A DNA stretch of 64,000 bases from contig NC_092572.1 of the NCBI RefSeq assembly GCF_037975245.1, positions 3,139,501 through 3,203,500 of the forward strand. The letters run 5' to 3'. A program made the translations under genes and the position numbers. Shown here in pieces: positions 46,013-57,432 of this stretch. Source of the stretch: Apostichopus japonicus (taxonomy: Eukaryota > Echinodermata > Holothuroidea > Aspidochirotida > Stichopodidae). The notes under the pieces were generated by a model. The model worked only from the letters and a program-made list of their open reading frames with translations, was not told the DNA's origin and did not search any database. Position 1 is the first letter of the stretch; each line of letters starts with the position of its first letter.

Positions 46013-49000
46013 TTACTTTTCTTTCCTCATGATGCAACGGTTGATGTCTTGAATTGTAGCAGCAATATACTTCTCATTAGAAGTTATTTTAAATTTGTCC
46101 AACCGATTTGAAAGCAATCTGGAGATGGATTAAGAGAATGAACACATGATATAATACTGAGTGATCAAAATGAACACAAAGTAAAATGTGCAATGTATCA
46201 CAGACCCATTCCTGCCCTTGGTTTCATGACTCCAGGTACTGGTAAATTGAATCTCGCCCAGTGCATTAACTTTACCGATCATTTGGCCAGTTTCTATACT
46301 CAAGTGAGTTATCGGTTTCGTGGAAGTATCTACAATGAAACGATGCCAATTAAATATGGTGTTTATTACACGCATGTCTTCGCTTTTAGCAGACTATTCT
46401 CTCAAATGGAGCTATCACTTCATTCAGGTATGAAAGATTTAATAGAAAATCTGCAAAAATCAATATGACAAGCAAGAAATTCATGTTTATTGTATTCATA
46501 ATTATTAAAGCATTCAATTGTTAAAGAACAATATGTAACTGGTATGTATACACATGGCAACTACATTGGGAAAAGAAAAATATATAAAACTGACAACGTA
46601 ATCTTCTCAGGCAAATGTCTCGTTTAGATGAAACTTCAAATAGAACATTAATGTATTCAAAGGATAGTAGTTCACAAAACTGTTTTTGCACTTAGTTTGA
46701 TAAGACTCAAGGGAGCCCTTTCTTTTATGTGGTCCTTAAACCTTCGGCACAACATTCCTTCCATTTATCGTTCTTTGAGAACCTCTGTCCCCCAAATCGC
46801 TACTGCAAGGTCCCTGACAAATATGGATGCCTTTCCTGCATCTGCAAAGCATCCCATTGTCCTTTGGTGACAGACACCTCTTCGTCAATGTAGATCTATA
46901 AACATTTTCAATAAAAGATAATATATACAGCAGTTACAGACCTGACCACACTGCTAGGTAGGTAACATCAATAAGTTAATTTACCATTCAAATATGATCT
47001 CTTTTGATGTTTAGTTTCTGGAGATGTGTTTTGAGATTTTCATGACACTCCATAACAAGGATGTTGATGAATCTTTTATCAAGTAGGCAATGGTTCATAT
47101 ACTATCATCATTGATGAGTAGTTTTTTTGCATCTGATGTATAAAAATTAGTGAGCTGTGATCAGAAACCAAGACCTGCGGTTCAACATGCAACTGCAGGT
47201 GCATCATGATTAAAATATAATTGCTGCCACGAACCTGACAACACAGTATTTGATACCCTGATACTGAACAATTAGACCAGGATTTGAAACATACACAATT
47301 CTGATTTAAGTGTAGCTTACCGGAAGATTACAATGTGTTTCATAGACCAAGCTTAGCATTCATTTGATGTGTGCCAAGAACAGTCAAACATTTTAATCAT
47401 GGAATAATGAATGCATCTGCTGCTTTTGGCAGATTTATGAGGGCTCGTTATCCGCTTTACAACTCACTTTCCATCCTTTTCAACATAGGTGTGACTTTTG
47501 GTTAGATCAGCATCACTGGATTTGTCCGAAGCTTTGGCAAGTGGCTGGTCATTCTTTCCATCTGACTTAGGGGTGAACTTTTTACTGGTTATCCACCATC
47601 TTTTCCTGTAATATATAAAATAGAAAACAACTTTATGGATCAATTGATAACTGGTAAGAGCCATAGCCTTCAAAACATACATTATCACATGATCATTTCA
47701 TATATGGGTAAGGGAAATGGATATTTTAACATGGCCAAGCATAATCCAGTACATGTTTGGATACACAATAATTTATTACCCAATTGCGAAAACATGAAAT
47801 GAAAGGTTTTGTTTACCTATTTACGATCCATATACTTCATTCGACTTCTTAAAATAAGAGCATTCTACACGACAGGTGGTTGCTTATATGTTAATACAGC
47901 ACCTATGTCTTGTCAATAGCTGATAGCATTCTTTTCAAACAAAGCGATGCTTAGTTACACAATATTATGTAGTATCATAGATGGACTACTTGCCAAATCT
48001 TTGGTTTTCTTGAGTTTGAAGTTCTCATTTCCCCTTGGAATTTGACTATTAAAGTATTTGTCATGGCATTTCAAACGAGGTTTTAAGGTTACTGTAGGTG
48101 AAAGCAACTAACCAATAAACTATGCGACACACAGGAAAACAGTTCTTCTGATGTCCTCTAACTGTGCCTGTGAAGCACTAACAGTTTCCCAACGTGCAAT
48201 TGACTCCTGACATTAAAGCTATTTATATATTGAAAATTAGTGTCTTTTTACTGTAACACGCCATGAAGGTATCATTAAGTAATATATCTTGGCATTATTT
48301 TAGAACACCAACAAAGGTATGCTGTATTGGCTTTCAACTTGCTAGATATAGGTGATACGGTAAAAGTTTCTCAAAATTCATGAAACTGTTCTTATTTCCA
48401 CCTAGGCGTTACCAAGTAAGTTCCATTTGACCTTCCTTTCAAATGCTGCAACAACTGCAGCTGCAGTACCTGATTAAGCTTCAGATAAACTGATTCGTTT
48501 TCCTTTAACTTCTTTATGGTAGACATTTGTTCTAAATTGTCCTCCTCTGCCTCTCTGTACTTTTCCTTGCTGCTTGGTACTTCCTGAGTACCCACAGTTG
48601 CAATCTAGCACTTTGGTAATGCACTTTGGGAAAAAAGAGGTAATGATTTCTTCCTTGCTAAGTTTACTGCCATTTTTGCCTTTAAACTTTGGTTGTAGGC
48701 CGAGGTCTAGTCCCGCTTTCTCTCTTTCTGAAATTGGAAGTAAGGAAAAAAATGACCAACTTACAAGTACAGTACTTTAAACAAGGCAGGTCATTAACAT
48801 TGTCTATTATTAAAGAGCTGTTTCTTCAGTAGTTATGGAAAAAGTTGTCATAATGAAAAATATAATATTTTACCATTCATAAAATATTCCTCTTTCAAGT
48901 TTAGCCATATCTGCAATTACTCAGACAAAAATATGACATAGGGTCTTGAGAATTATCATGTGGGATGTTGCATTATGTAAGTATTCCTACTGTAACCCTT

Positions 49001-49620
49001 CATTAATTAAAATTACTTGCCAGCTAGTTTACAGTTACATATTTCATAGTCACATATTTTTTAAAGTAGAAACATCAACATTACAATTGTCCTTGAAGTA
49101 TCTTGATAGTCCCTCGCATATTCTCATGTTTAGAATAATATTTTTCATTTGATAGGTTCGTTGGTAATTTTTGCTATGTGCTGTTCACTTGTACACTGAA
49201 ATAGTATGACATTTACATTTTATATGTTGCCAAAAGGCTTTAATTAATATTTCGTACAATAAATTATTCTATGTTAAGGAAAGAAAATACAGGTAACTGA
49301 GCATAAAGTACCTGTATTTCCAATGTCATGAACTTTATTCAGGCATGCATATATGATTGTCTCTATTCTACAATGCAAGCACACCTGAAATGCTATGTTA
49401 TACATCTTAAGTATACCAACACTTAATTTGTATGTAATCCCAATATACAGGACAAATAGCCGCTCTCATTTTTAATGGGCAAAACTTACTCTTTCCTTCA
49501 AAATAGCAGCCTGCTAAATTGTGAGATCGTCCTCTAAGGAAGATTCTTCTACGCTGGTATCCAGCTCCTTTGGAACTCGAACTCTCAATATTGTCTTCTT
49601 TTCTTCATTTTCCCTTTTTG
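46013..49620 (-). pseudogene. BEN-domain gene, exon remains, probably broken
   Basis: On the minus strand, 5' to 3': an acidic segment (KKTILRVRVPKELDTSVEES, 49620-49517); a coiled-coil-like exon (SSKEKYREAEEDNLEQMSTI and KLNQVLQLQLLQHL, about 48597-48418); a clean exon with TTACAG acceptor and GTGAGT donor (47605-47468, phase 2 to 2, Lys/Asp/Ser rich); a BEN-like segment (46898-46674) reading VTKGQWDALQ, then after a frame change FVRDLAVAIWGTEVLKER, a TAA, and RRFKDHIKERAPLSL; and a last exon (46118-46013) ending TAA after INRCIMRKEK. BEN domains bind DNA or chromatin partners. The shift and stop within the BEN segment argue for a pseudogene. Exon joining is inferred. Confidence 0.5.
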
Positions 49621-50350
49621 TAGTTGTTCAAATTATACAAATAAAGCAAAGAGCCATATTGGTACTAAAGAAAAATAGATCATAACAAAGAAATTGCACT
49701 GACTTGACCCTTCCACTCCCCGTATAGACCAGGCTATGAATGAGCTAACTATCACCTGGAGGAGGATTTATCTCATGTAGTTTTTCTAAACCAGATTTTT
49801 ATAAGGAATAAGAATATTTTTGGTAAATGCCTAAATCCTGAACGCACCTTCCGAAAAGGTTTTTTTTCGGGGGAAGGGGGGTCCACTTTTTAAAGAAAAA
49901 TACCATAGGTTACATTTACACACAAATAAGGTAAAACAAACTCTTATTAACCTCAAAATTCAACCCCAGTTAGTTATTTAAGCCATATATATTTGATGTG
50001 GTAAAACTGTGGTGGTGGGGGTATTAGGGGGTCTCTAAAGGACCCCTATTTAACCCTAACTGCACTGGGGGAGTATTATGACTTTACATGCCAGGATTTT
50101 GAACCGTTTGAGATATTAACTAGATTCTTTCATGACTTTCCCCACGTCTTGCTTACATTATGACACCACTTTTGTCCATATAGGACCCCTGTAGGGTGAA
50201 TTATGTACCAATTTGTGATGACGTCACAGAAATGTTTACAATTACATTGACTTTTGTACAAAAACGTTAGTTTAAATAGGATACAAATACTCTAAGTTGG
50301 GAAAAATTTAAAAGTCTGTTTGCTTTGAAGTACATAACAATTATGATTTC
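49621..50350. other. Non-coding stretch
   Basis: AT-rich, with G-runs near 49870. Nothing recognised. Confidence 0.45.
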
Positions 50351-50479
50351 TTAATCTTCTGAATCGCTATCATCACTGTCGCCTAACAAGTCTTCACAAT
50401 CATTATCTAGAAACAGTTCTTGCATATCGTCATACATTATAACCTTCTCGGGCCATCTCAGCTCTAGTGATTCTGTCCA
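50351..50479 (-). other. Short acidic reading frame of unknown origin
   Basis: Minus strand, 42 codons open between a TGA (50480-50482) and the TAA at 50351-50353. It ends MYDDMQELFLDNDCEDLLGD followed by a Ser/Asp tail. It looks like a protein terminus, but no family is recognised. It lies upstream of the BEN remnant yet ends in a stop, so it is not simply its first exon. Confidence 0.3.
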
Positions 50480-50482
50480 TCA

Positions 50483-51368
50483 ATTGTCAACAATGTTTCC
50501 AGCTTCATAACTACTTACGATCGTTGAGCGCCATTTTCTAGCAATGAAGTTTGATCTAAGAATGTGTAGCTTAAGAGCATATTGAAATAATTTAAGAGGC
50601 TGGAGAAGCATAGGCTAGGGCTAAGTACGTGAGTAAATCACAGAAATTGTTCGGTAGGCCTACTGCTACTTAAGTCAACGATTTGGCGATTCATTTTTAT
50701 GTAGCGTTAGGCTTAGTCTGTAGCTGTTAAACGTAAGGTCGTGAATTCAAGGGTAATACTGCGGACACTGAATTCCTAATGCTAATAACCAGGCTATGCC
50801 ATGATTGATTGTAGTGACCATTAGTTGTTGCAAATATAGGAAGGACTAACAATGAAAATGAAATTTTTAACTGACTCAAATGGTGTGTCGTTTCATTTGT
50901 CCATATGTAACTATATCACTTTGACGCACATGGAGACAAATGAAATGTTTTATATTCCTATCATTTACACTATTACCATTTATTATAGGCTATGGCACTA
51001 TAAACCATGACTTATATGCAGCGAGATAATAAACACACAGAGAAAAATGAAGGGTATCAGTTTCTTCTCCGTTTACACTATTACCATACATATAATTACC
51101 TATAATCATTCACAAATACAACATATATCTAATCAATAATGACACATTTAAATGCAACACAGAATGTACACACAGAGACAAATAACAATTAACTATTCAC
51201 AAGTACAACATTTGAAATCCCTAACCTGACTATTCCAATGGTATAGTGCAAATTATAAAACCCGGCCGGATCAAAGAGAGACTTAATCCAGTAATACTAG
51301 CCTGCTCACCTTAAATCCTAAGTTGGATTAGAACTGAGTTGGCCGAACTTAGGCCTATAAACTAGGCT
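50483..51368. other. Non-coding stretch
   Basis: Nothing recognised. Confidence 0.45.
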
Positions 51369-51738
51369 GCATATTATTGGTTTGAAAGCCATCTTTTCAA
51401 GAGAGAACAGTTTGTTGAAGATCAAACTTCTATGACCAGTAAAGTAAGCTGCGGCTTCCCACAGGGTTCTGTGCTTGAACCACTACTTTTTCGTATTTAC
51501 ATAAATGACTTGTGTAACTGTTATCATATCTTTAACTTTACACGCTTTGCAGACGACACAAGTAATATTTTTAAGCACAGTGATATTCATTGTACTGCTC
51601 ATGTCAACTCTGAACTATAATCTGTATCTTACAGGATTAAAGCAAAAAAGTTGTCTTGAAATGTCAACAAAACAAACCTACAAGACCTTGTGCTTGCTGC
51701 TGTTCCACCTGTAACTTCTTACCCCACACCCATTTAGC

Positions 51739-52173
51739 ATGGTACTTTCAAATGTGATCGTAATTCGAGATTCATCATCTGCAGCCACCACATTGATGAA
51801 TCCAATTCCCTTTCCTGCCACAGCATGCAACTCACACACTAGACAAAGGGTCTGGTGTGTGAGTTGCCACACAACCACTAATGTCATATATATGCTCTCT
51901 TGTAGAGTTTGCGGCATCCAGTTTGTTGGCGAAACCAAAACCACCCCCAAGAAGCGATTCGATGGTCACAGATTCACAATCAACACCATGAAGACTGAGA
52001 CCATAGTTGGAGAACACTTTAACCTTCCCAACCATACCATTAACGATATGTCCCTACAAGGGATTGAATCCTTAGGTAGCCGTCCCGACCTAGTACGAAT
52101 CAGCAGAGAGAGGCTGTGGATGCAACGCCTTCGCACCATTCATGGGCTCAACATTCAGGACGGACATGACTAA
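51739..52173 (+). CDS. GIY-YIG endonuclease domain of the Penelope-like element (fragment)
   Basis: The open frame carries the Penelope signature of a GIY-YIG nuclease: VIYMLSCRVCGIQFVGETKT (the GIY..YIG equivalent with a cysteine pair), then RFDGHRFTI, GEHFNLPNHTI, and RERLWMQRLRTIHGLN with the catalytic Glu region. This domain nicks target DNA during retrotransposition. The upstream frame continues to the insertion edge with a Cys-rich stretch but includes a stop, so the listed start is just the first in-frame methionine, not a true start. RT is absent. Confidence 0.85.
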   Translation: MVLSNVIVIRDSSSAATTLMNPIPFPATACNSHTRQRVWCVSCHTTTNVIYMLSCRVCGIQFVGETKTTPKKRFDGHRFTINTMKTETIVGEHFNLPNHTINDMSLQGIESLGSRPDLVRISRERLWMQRLRTIHGLNIQDGHD

Positions 52174-52474
52174 CTTTTCTTCTGCCCCCCCCCTTCTCCC
52201 CTTGTCCCCCTCCATTCACTCTTCTTCTTCTCATAGATCTCTTCCACCCTTTTTTCTTCACACTTTTCTGTCTTTGTCCTTCTCCAGTTTATTCCCTACA
52301 TCCTCCCCTTTATCCCCTCTTGGCCCCTCTTCCCCTGTGGTTTCTTTCTTTCTTCTCTTCATCCCTTGTCTACTTATCCCCTTACATCTATCTCATTGTG
52401 TTCACCTTGTTCATTAACCTGTCTGTATTCTGTGTGTGTTTTTGTCCCATAAAGTTACTGTGACTTGTCATTTT

Positions 52475-52515
52475 GCCTTTTGAAGAAGATCCTGCTAGGA
52501 TCGAAACGTCAGGCC
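52475..52515 (+). ncRNA. Hammerhead-like hairpin at the Penelope 3' end
   Basis: TTGAAGA (52480-52486) resembles the hammerhead CUGANGA core with U for C. One extra A comes before a 6-bp stem GATCCT/AGGATC with loop GCT. GAAAC (52503-52507) and GTC (52508-52510) follow. Penelope-like elements are known to carry hammerheads, so this is probably a decayed or variant form. Activity is doubtful. Confidence 0.4.
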
Positions 52516-53406
52516 AACTTACTTTTACACAAAACAGATGTTATTATATTTCGTCGTGGTTCAGCGAAAGGTTGATACAGTTAACAATTTTATTGATAAT
52601 AGTGATATTACTCTTGTTGAAAAAGTTAAATTTTTAGGTATTCATCTTTGACTCAAATCTAACCTTGAAGTATCATATTAACAGTCTATGCTCCCATACC
52701 TCAAAGATTATTGGAATACTTCATAAAATTTGTTATTTTGTACCATTGCATACACTTTAAACACTGTACGATTCCCTCATTATTTCAAAGCTGTTTTACT
52801 GCATCAAAACTTGGGGAAACACCTATCCATCTTACCGCAATCGCCTGTTTACTCTCCAGAAAAAAAAAAACATTAGACCGATTACAAATTGAAAAATATC
52901 GTGATCAGAGTAAAATCATATTTTCTAATTTAAAAATCTTAAATATCTTCGACTCTTACAAACTCCAAGTCGCTCTTTTTATATATAAATATGTTAATGG
53001 ACTTTTGCCATCTTCTTAAGTGTGACGTTCATAACTACAATACACGCTTTTGTCAAAACTTCCGTATAAATGTGATCATTTCCGAGAGGACTCATCGACT
53101 TTTTATCAATTCTGGAGTTACAACCTGGAATAGTTTGAACATTAAAATAAAACAAACACAAGTATGCATTGCTTCAAACTAAAAAATGAAATCCATTTCA
53201 CATTATCATTAAGAAGTGTTTTTTTTTCTTTTCTTTATTGGTTCTTTTCTTCTTCTTCTTACTTAACCATTGTACTCTTGCGTTTATTGCTTTGTACAGG
53301 GGGACTGCTCGCAAAAGCTCTGCTTCTTCAGTCCTCCACCTCCTTGTACATTAACTATTCACCATTGTATTTGTATTAAGTGGAAATAAATCAAACTCAA
53401 ACCCAA

Positions 53407-53858
53407 AGTTAGGTGTAAAGGTTTGGAGTAAAATTTCATATTACAGTTCATCTCTTTATATTTTACCATTCATGCAAAATGAAATATTGTTTTCAAAGTC
53501 TTTGAAATGTATGAATATTAATATTAATTAAAATTAGTTACAGTAGTGCTGATATTTGACTGTTTCTTTTTAACTCGATCAATCGCATAGTTCTTCTCGG
53601 GATTACTCGGTTACAGTTATAACGTCATCACTGTCATTTTCCAATTGCAGAAATACAGTCAAAACAAATCTCTCTCCATGATGTCTTTATTTTTTCTTTC
53701 GTGTCTTAACGTGTGGTGTTTACATTATGTTAAAACATCTACCAAACGAAAACTGTGAACAACTTTCAATCTACAATGTTTCTGAAAATCCTTCATAGTA
53801 AATCAAAACTATCAAATGAACCTACGAGGCCACTACAACTAGTATCCCGAATGAAAGT
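53407..53858. other. Non-coding stretch
   Basis: Nothing recognised. Confidence 0.45.
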
Positions 53859-54235
53859 ATATGTAAATGTAAGTGGGCCTGAGTTTTGATCCTATCCTAG
53901 CGGTTTCTTCTTTGATACGACAAGGTTGAACGACAAGTAACATATAAACTGCATGGGACAAATACAAACACAAAATACAAACAGGTTTATGAGCAGGGTG
54001 AACACAAAAGAGATTGATATTAGAGGATTAGTAGTCAAAAGATGGAGAGAGGAGAGAAACCAACACGGGGTGAGGAGAGGTAAGATATAAACTGTCAAGG
54101 GACAAAGAGAAGATTTAGGGAAGAGGGTAAACAATAAACTACAGAAGGACAAAGACAGGGAGGTGTATAGAGAAAACAAAGTTGGAAGAGAGCTACGAGA
54201 AGAGAGATGACAGAGGGGAAACAAGGGGAGATAGA
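53859..54235 (-). mobile_element. Penelope-like element, second copy of the 3' tail
   Basis: Read on the minus strand it matches 52187-52528 in order: pyrimidine-rich run, CTGTCTTTGTCCTTCT, GTTTATT, TTTGTGTTCACCCTG/TTGTGTTCACCTTG, ATAAACCTGT/ATTAACCTGT, TTTGTCCCAT, a decayed hairpin with CCGCTAGGAT, and a CAGGCCCACTTACATTTAC end. The coding part is gone. Two copies show that the tail belongs to the element. Confidence 0.82.
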
Positions 54236-55494
54236 GGGAGGGGAAATTGAGACAGACGGTTCAGAATCGTGTAATATTCCACAGTCTGAAGAGGAAAGGG
54301 ATGAGGATTTCGAATTTCTATCTCAGGAGACACACAACCCTATATGTTTGAGCCAGAAACAGATGAATCTGACTACGATGACAACAATACAGGTCGAAGC
54401 AGCATTCAATGACGCAATGCCAGCCAATCACTTGGAGAATCTAGACTGTTTTGAAACAAACATAGTGTTCATGTATGTGAACAAAAGGTAATTTCCACCC
54501 AAGAAATTTTCATTTGATCGCCACGCAACTACAATGTTATTTGTAGGCTACTGTTAGAAGAATGCCACTCTTTAGGCCTAGTTACTGCTACTTCCTTCCT
54601 TCATACCATGTGATTTGCACGTAGGCTTTTATTCTTTATATGTCTTATACAGTGTAGAATACTCGTTGAAATGAAGAAATTTGCATGGCATGGTCCGTTG
54701 ATCACGTGTAAAACAAACATTTTCAGGTCGAATGATTCACAATGGATATATACGGCAATAACGCTCACTCATTCAAAATGCTCTACGAACTGTACAGTAG
54801 CTTTAGTTTGGGTGTATTCGACTACACTAGTTTGTTCCTTTTTTCGTATACCGTGCTGGAAATACCTGATTAAAAATAGCCTACATAATTCAACCGTTTT
54901 CTGTTGCATTTTGTCAAGTTTCAAGCTGCCTCTTGGTTCCCCTTTGTTCCTCCTACCAACAGGCGTAAGTGCGTTCTCTCCTTTTTTATGGATCCCTACA
55001 TTTGTCACCAGTCACCGGCTTAGTGCACCATCTAAACCAATACATCCAAACGATGCCAGGCAGACAGATAAGTCACGCCATCAAACTGTAACTGTTGGTG
55101 AGTATCCACCAAACTAAAATAGAAGCCTGCATCTTTTTATATCTTGGAGTTGGTTAACAATAGTGTGCCGTGGACAAGTTAGATATCTTGATGATTTCCC
55201 GTCGACAATAAACATAAAACAGCAGTGAATACAAACAAAACCATACATTAAACAAGCTTTTGTGTAAACAACTACGATTAAAACTGAATAAGCAGAACCA
55301 GAATAGTAACAGAAGCAGCACAGGAAGCTTCAAGTGACAGATCACACTCTGTAGCCAGATCGTTTTGCACGCGATTTAAACAAGAGTATTTCCACAGGTA
55401 AGAAATAATTACGGAACCTGGACGTTTTAGTATGGCGCAATTGTAATGGTATCCCGGATCTGTTCAACATCATAGACTATAAAAAAGGTGTGTA
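54236..55494. other. Non-coding stretch with unassigned ORFs
   Basis: ORFs at 54207-54491 and 54671-55117 (plus) show no domain. The first overlaps the Penelope tail. Confidence 0.4.
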
Positions 55495-55960
55495 TGATCT
55501 TCTTCTATTTTATTTAGTTTCTTCATCAGACTCTCTTCATATATGGATGAGAGTGACCGGAGGCTTGAACCAATGCAGCGTTTAGCTAACTTTCGAACTT
55601 CCAGCTCTGCCCTGTACTTCTTCGGCATACTGCCAGAGAAACATATAATAATAGACGTTAGAACATTTAGGATGATTGACTGGTAGAATAATTTCATGAT
55701 CGTTTGTGTGTGAACATTCCAATTAAGTTTATTATTAATAAACGGTCCAATATACTTATAGCTTTCTACCCTCTCAACTACTTTACCATCGATTATGACA
55801 TAATAATGACATTATTGCCTTTCCTGAGAGCAAACAGTAGTTCCTTAGTTTTATTTATATTTAACTTTTACACCAACCAACAAACTTCTGTAACAAAGGC
55901 AGAGCTGTCATTATTTGACAAGCTAGCACGGTATCATCAGCATATTTGATATATTGCATT
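55495..55960 (-). mobile_element. LINE reverse transcriptase remnant (YADDT to thumb)
   Basis: Minus strand: KYADDTVLAC (about 55947-55918), then KFVGWCK, IDGKVVERVESYKYIGPFIN and NKLNWNVHTQT in changing frames. A deletion joins it to MKLFYQSIILNVLTSIIICF, RKLAKRCIGSSLRSLSSIYE and a C-terminal stretch ending near 55495. Block order fits a non-LTR element of the type common in fish and invertebrates. Dead copy. Confidence 0.78.
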
Positions 55961-56470
55961 GTTAAATGTACCCTAGTCTTACAGCGGTAAACTATGGTAA
56001 AATTGAGTAAAACATGGTGAATTTGCTACAGTAGCCCTATAGAATAAAGTATGGTACATACTTATTTTATTTAAAAAAAAAACTGTACAAACCATGTTCT
56101 GTAAAATAGTTCAACCTTTTTATTGTTTTCATGCTTGTTTTGACTGCAGCATTTGCACCAAATCGATTGCATATAAAATAGTATGCTATAATAAACATAT
56201 GCGACATCATGACAAATGAGTTGCTTTGTTGTATGTTTCAACTAGGCCAATTATGATACAATCAACACCTTGGTGAAATTTAAGGTAATTGTGGTGCACT
56301 GATTATAATTAAGACAAGTAGGGAAAACTGTTGTGCAGTTGACATACAAATCTGGTAAATTTAGGGTAAAACTATGGTACAATTAGGGTAAAACTAGTTG
56401 GTAAAGCTTTAGGGTAAAATTGGGGTTAATTATGGTAAACTACGGTAATGCCATAGTCCACAAAAGGGTA
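55961..56470. repeat. Cluster of GGTAAA(A) motifs
   Basis: GGTAAAACTATGG, GGTAAAATTG, AGGGTAAAAC and related words recur more than ten times, mostly in one orientation, at two ends of this segment (55975-56010 and 56340-56470). It looks like subterminal repeats of a DNA transposon, ends unresolved. Confidence 0.55.
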
Positions 56471-56937
56471 AATTCAAGCCCATCGTTGAGAGAATCCAAA
56501 TTTTCGCTCGGAGTCCTGTATGTCACACTGTAATAAAACCACCACCTCCCCTACACGTACATTGCCAGCTGTGCTGATATCCTACATTAATAATCCTCCT
56601 ATCTTAAGTCAGCTTTTGTCGTTTAGTAGCCAACTTCCTGTAATTTCACACAGAGTAACGAGAGGCACTAGCAATAGAATGACGATCAGGAATCAATCAA
56701 ATTGCGTTTTTCTTTCATAGGTATGAGATTTATCCTATGAAATTAACGTGCAGTATCAAGAAAAAAATTAAATCCGAGCAAGATGCTGAATGGTACAACG
56801 CAGCGTGTAACGTTGTTTATACTTTATACAAGATATACAATCAGAGCCTTACATATCAGGTCCTGTTTATCATATCAGATTAAATATCATGCCAAATATA
56901 ACATGTGATATCATACTCAAGGACGTAGGTAAGGCCT
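56471..56937. other. Non-coding stretch
   Basis: Nothing recognised. Confidence 0.45.
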
Positions 56938-57112
56938 GATGATTAGGGGGGGGGGTGTATTGGCTGAAATTCCAACTGGATGGGTTTTGAAGCCAGAAAA
57001 TTTCGACTGCTGCCGACGACATAGTGAATAACCCAAAAATACTGTGCTTTTCCGTAGCGTGCAAAATATTATTTTCTTCTTTGTGGAGGGGGGGGGGGGG
57101 TTATTGATCACT
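56938..57112 (+). repeat. Dispersed repeat with poly-G, second copy
   Basis: Matches 8100-8195 (GGCTGAAATTCCAACT, ATGGGTTTTGAAGCCAGA, TTTCGACTGCTG) and ends in another G-run (57087-57100). Confidence 0.82.
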
Positions 57113-57117
57113 CATAT

Positions 57118-57432
57118 GAAAAATGTTCAATTGTTCAATTCATTCCATCTGAGCCATTGACAAATTTTCTGGAAAAAAAAATAATAATGACAACTTATCG
57201 TATCTCGTCAATTCAATATTTTTCTGCAAAATTTGAAATTGTTCATTTCATTCCAGGTGAGCATTTGGAATGAAATGAACAATTAAACATTTTGCAGAAA
57301 AATGTTAAGTTGACGAGATACGATATGTTATCAATTGCAAAAAATTATTCAATTGCTCAGTTGGAATGAAGTGAACAATTGAACATTGTGCAGAAATATG
57401 ACCAATTGACGAGATATGGTAAGTTGTCAATT
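57118..57432. repeat. Hairpin and tandem repeat, ~67-bp arms
   Basis: Left arm 57189-57255 and right arm 57266-57332 are inverse copies (ATCGTATCTCGTCAA, TTTTTCTGCAAAAT, TTGTTCATTTCATTCCA) around a 10-bp loop. A third copy (57362-57430) repeats the right arm directly. Confidence 0.88.

Larger units (their letters stand above)
51675..52528 (+). mobile_element. Penelope-like element, 3' part, with 8-bp target duplication
   Basis: This insertion sits in the LINE. ACAAAACA is duplicated at 51667-51674 and 52529-52536, and removing the insert restores the reading NVNKTDVIIF. The insert encodes the GIY-YIG domain, then a long pyrimidine-rich stretch (52187-52380), then a hairpin with a GAAAC motif and ends CCAACTTACTTTTAC. 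The 5' part with the reverse transcriptase is missing. Very good evidence for a nested insertion. Confidence 0.9.
51369..53406 (+). mobile_element. LINE reverse transcriptase remnant split by a Penelope-like insertion
   Basis: The left part (51369-51674) encodes AYYWFESHLFKREQFVE, CGFPQGSVLEPLLFRIYIND and FADDTSNIF (catalytic FADD), ending NVNKT. The right part (52537 on) resumes DVIIFRRG in the same sentence of the protein. It continues with frame changes through VKFLGI, SKIIGILH, LFIYKYVNGLLP, HNYNTRFCQNFR and TTWNSLN. The 3' end is GGAAATAAATCAAACTCAAA at about 53382-53401. Multiple stops and shifts show a dead copy. It resembles CR1/jockey-type elements. Confidence 0.88.

Noticed and set aside
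55925-55947. Another CTGATGA hammerhead core (minus strand)
   Set aside because: It is the YADD codons of a LINE reverse transcriptase. No GAAA or stems are at the right distance. Other isolated CTGATGA/TCATCAG words (for example near 29760 and 35275) also lack a partner GAAA.
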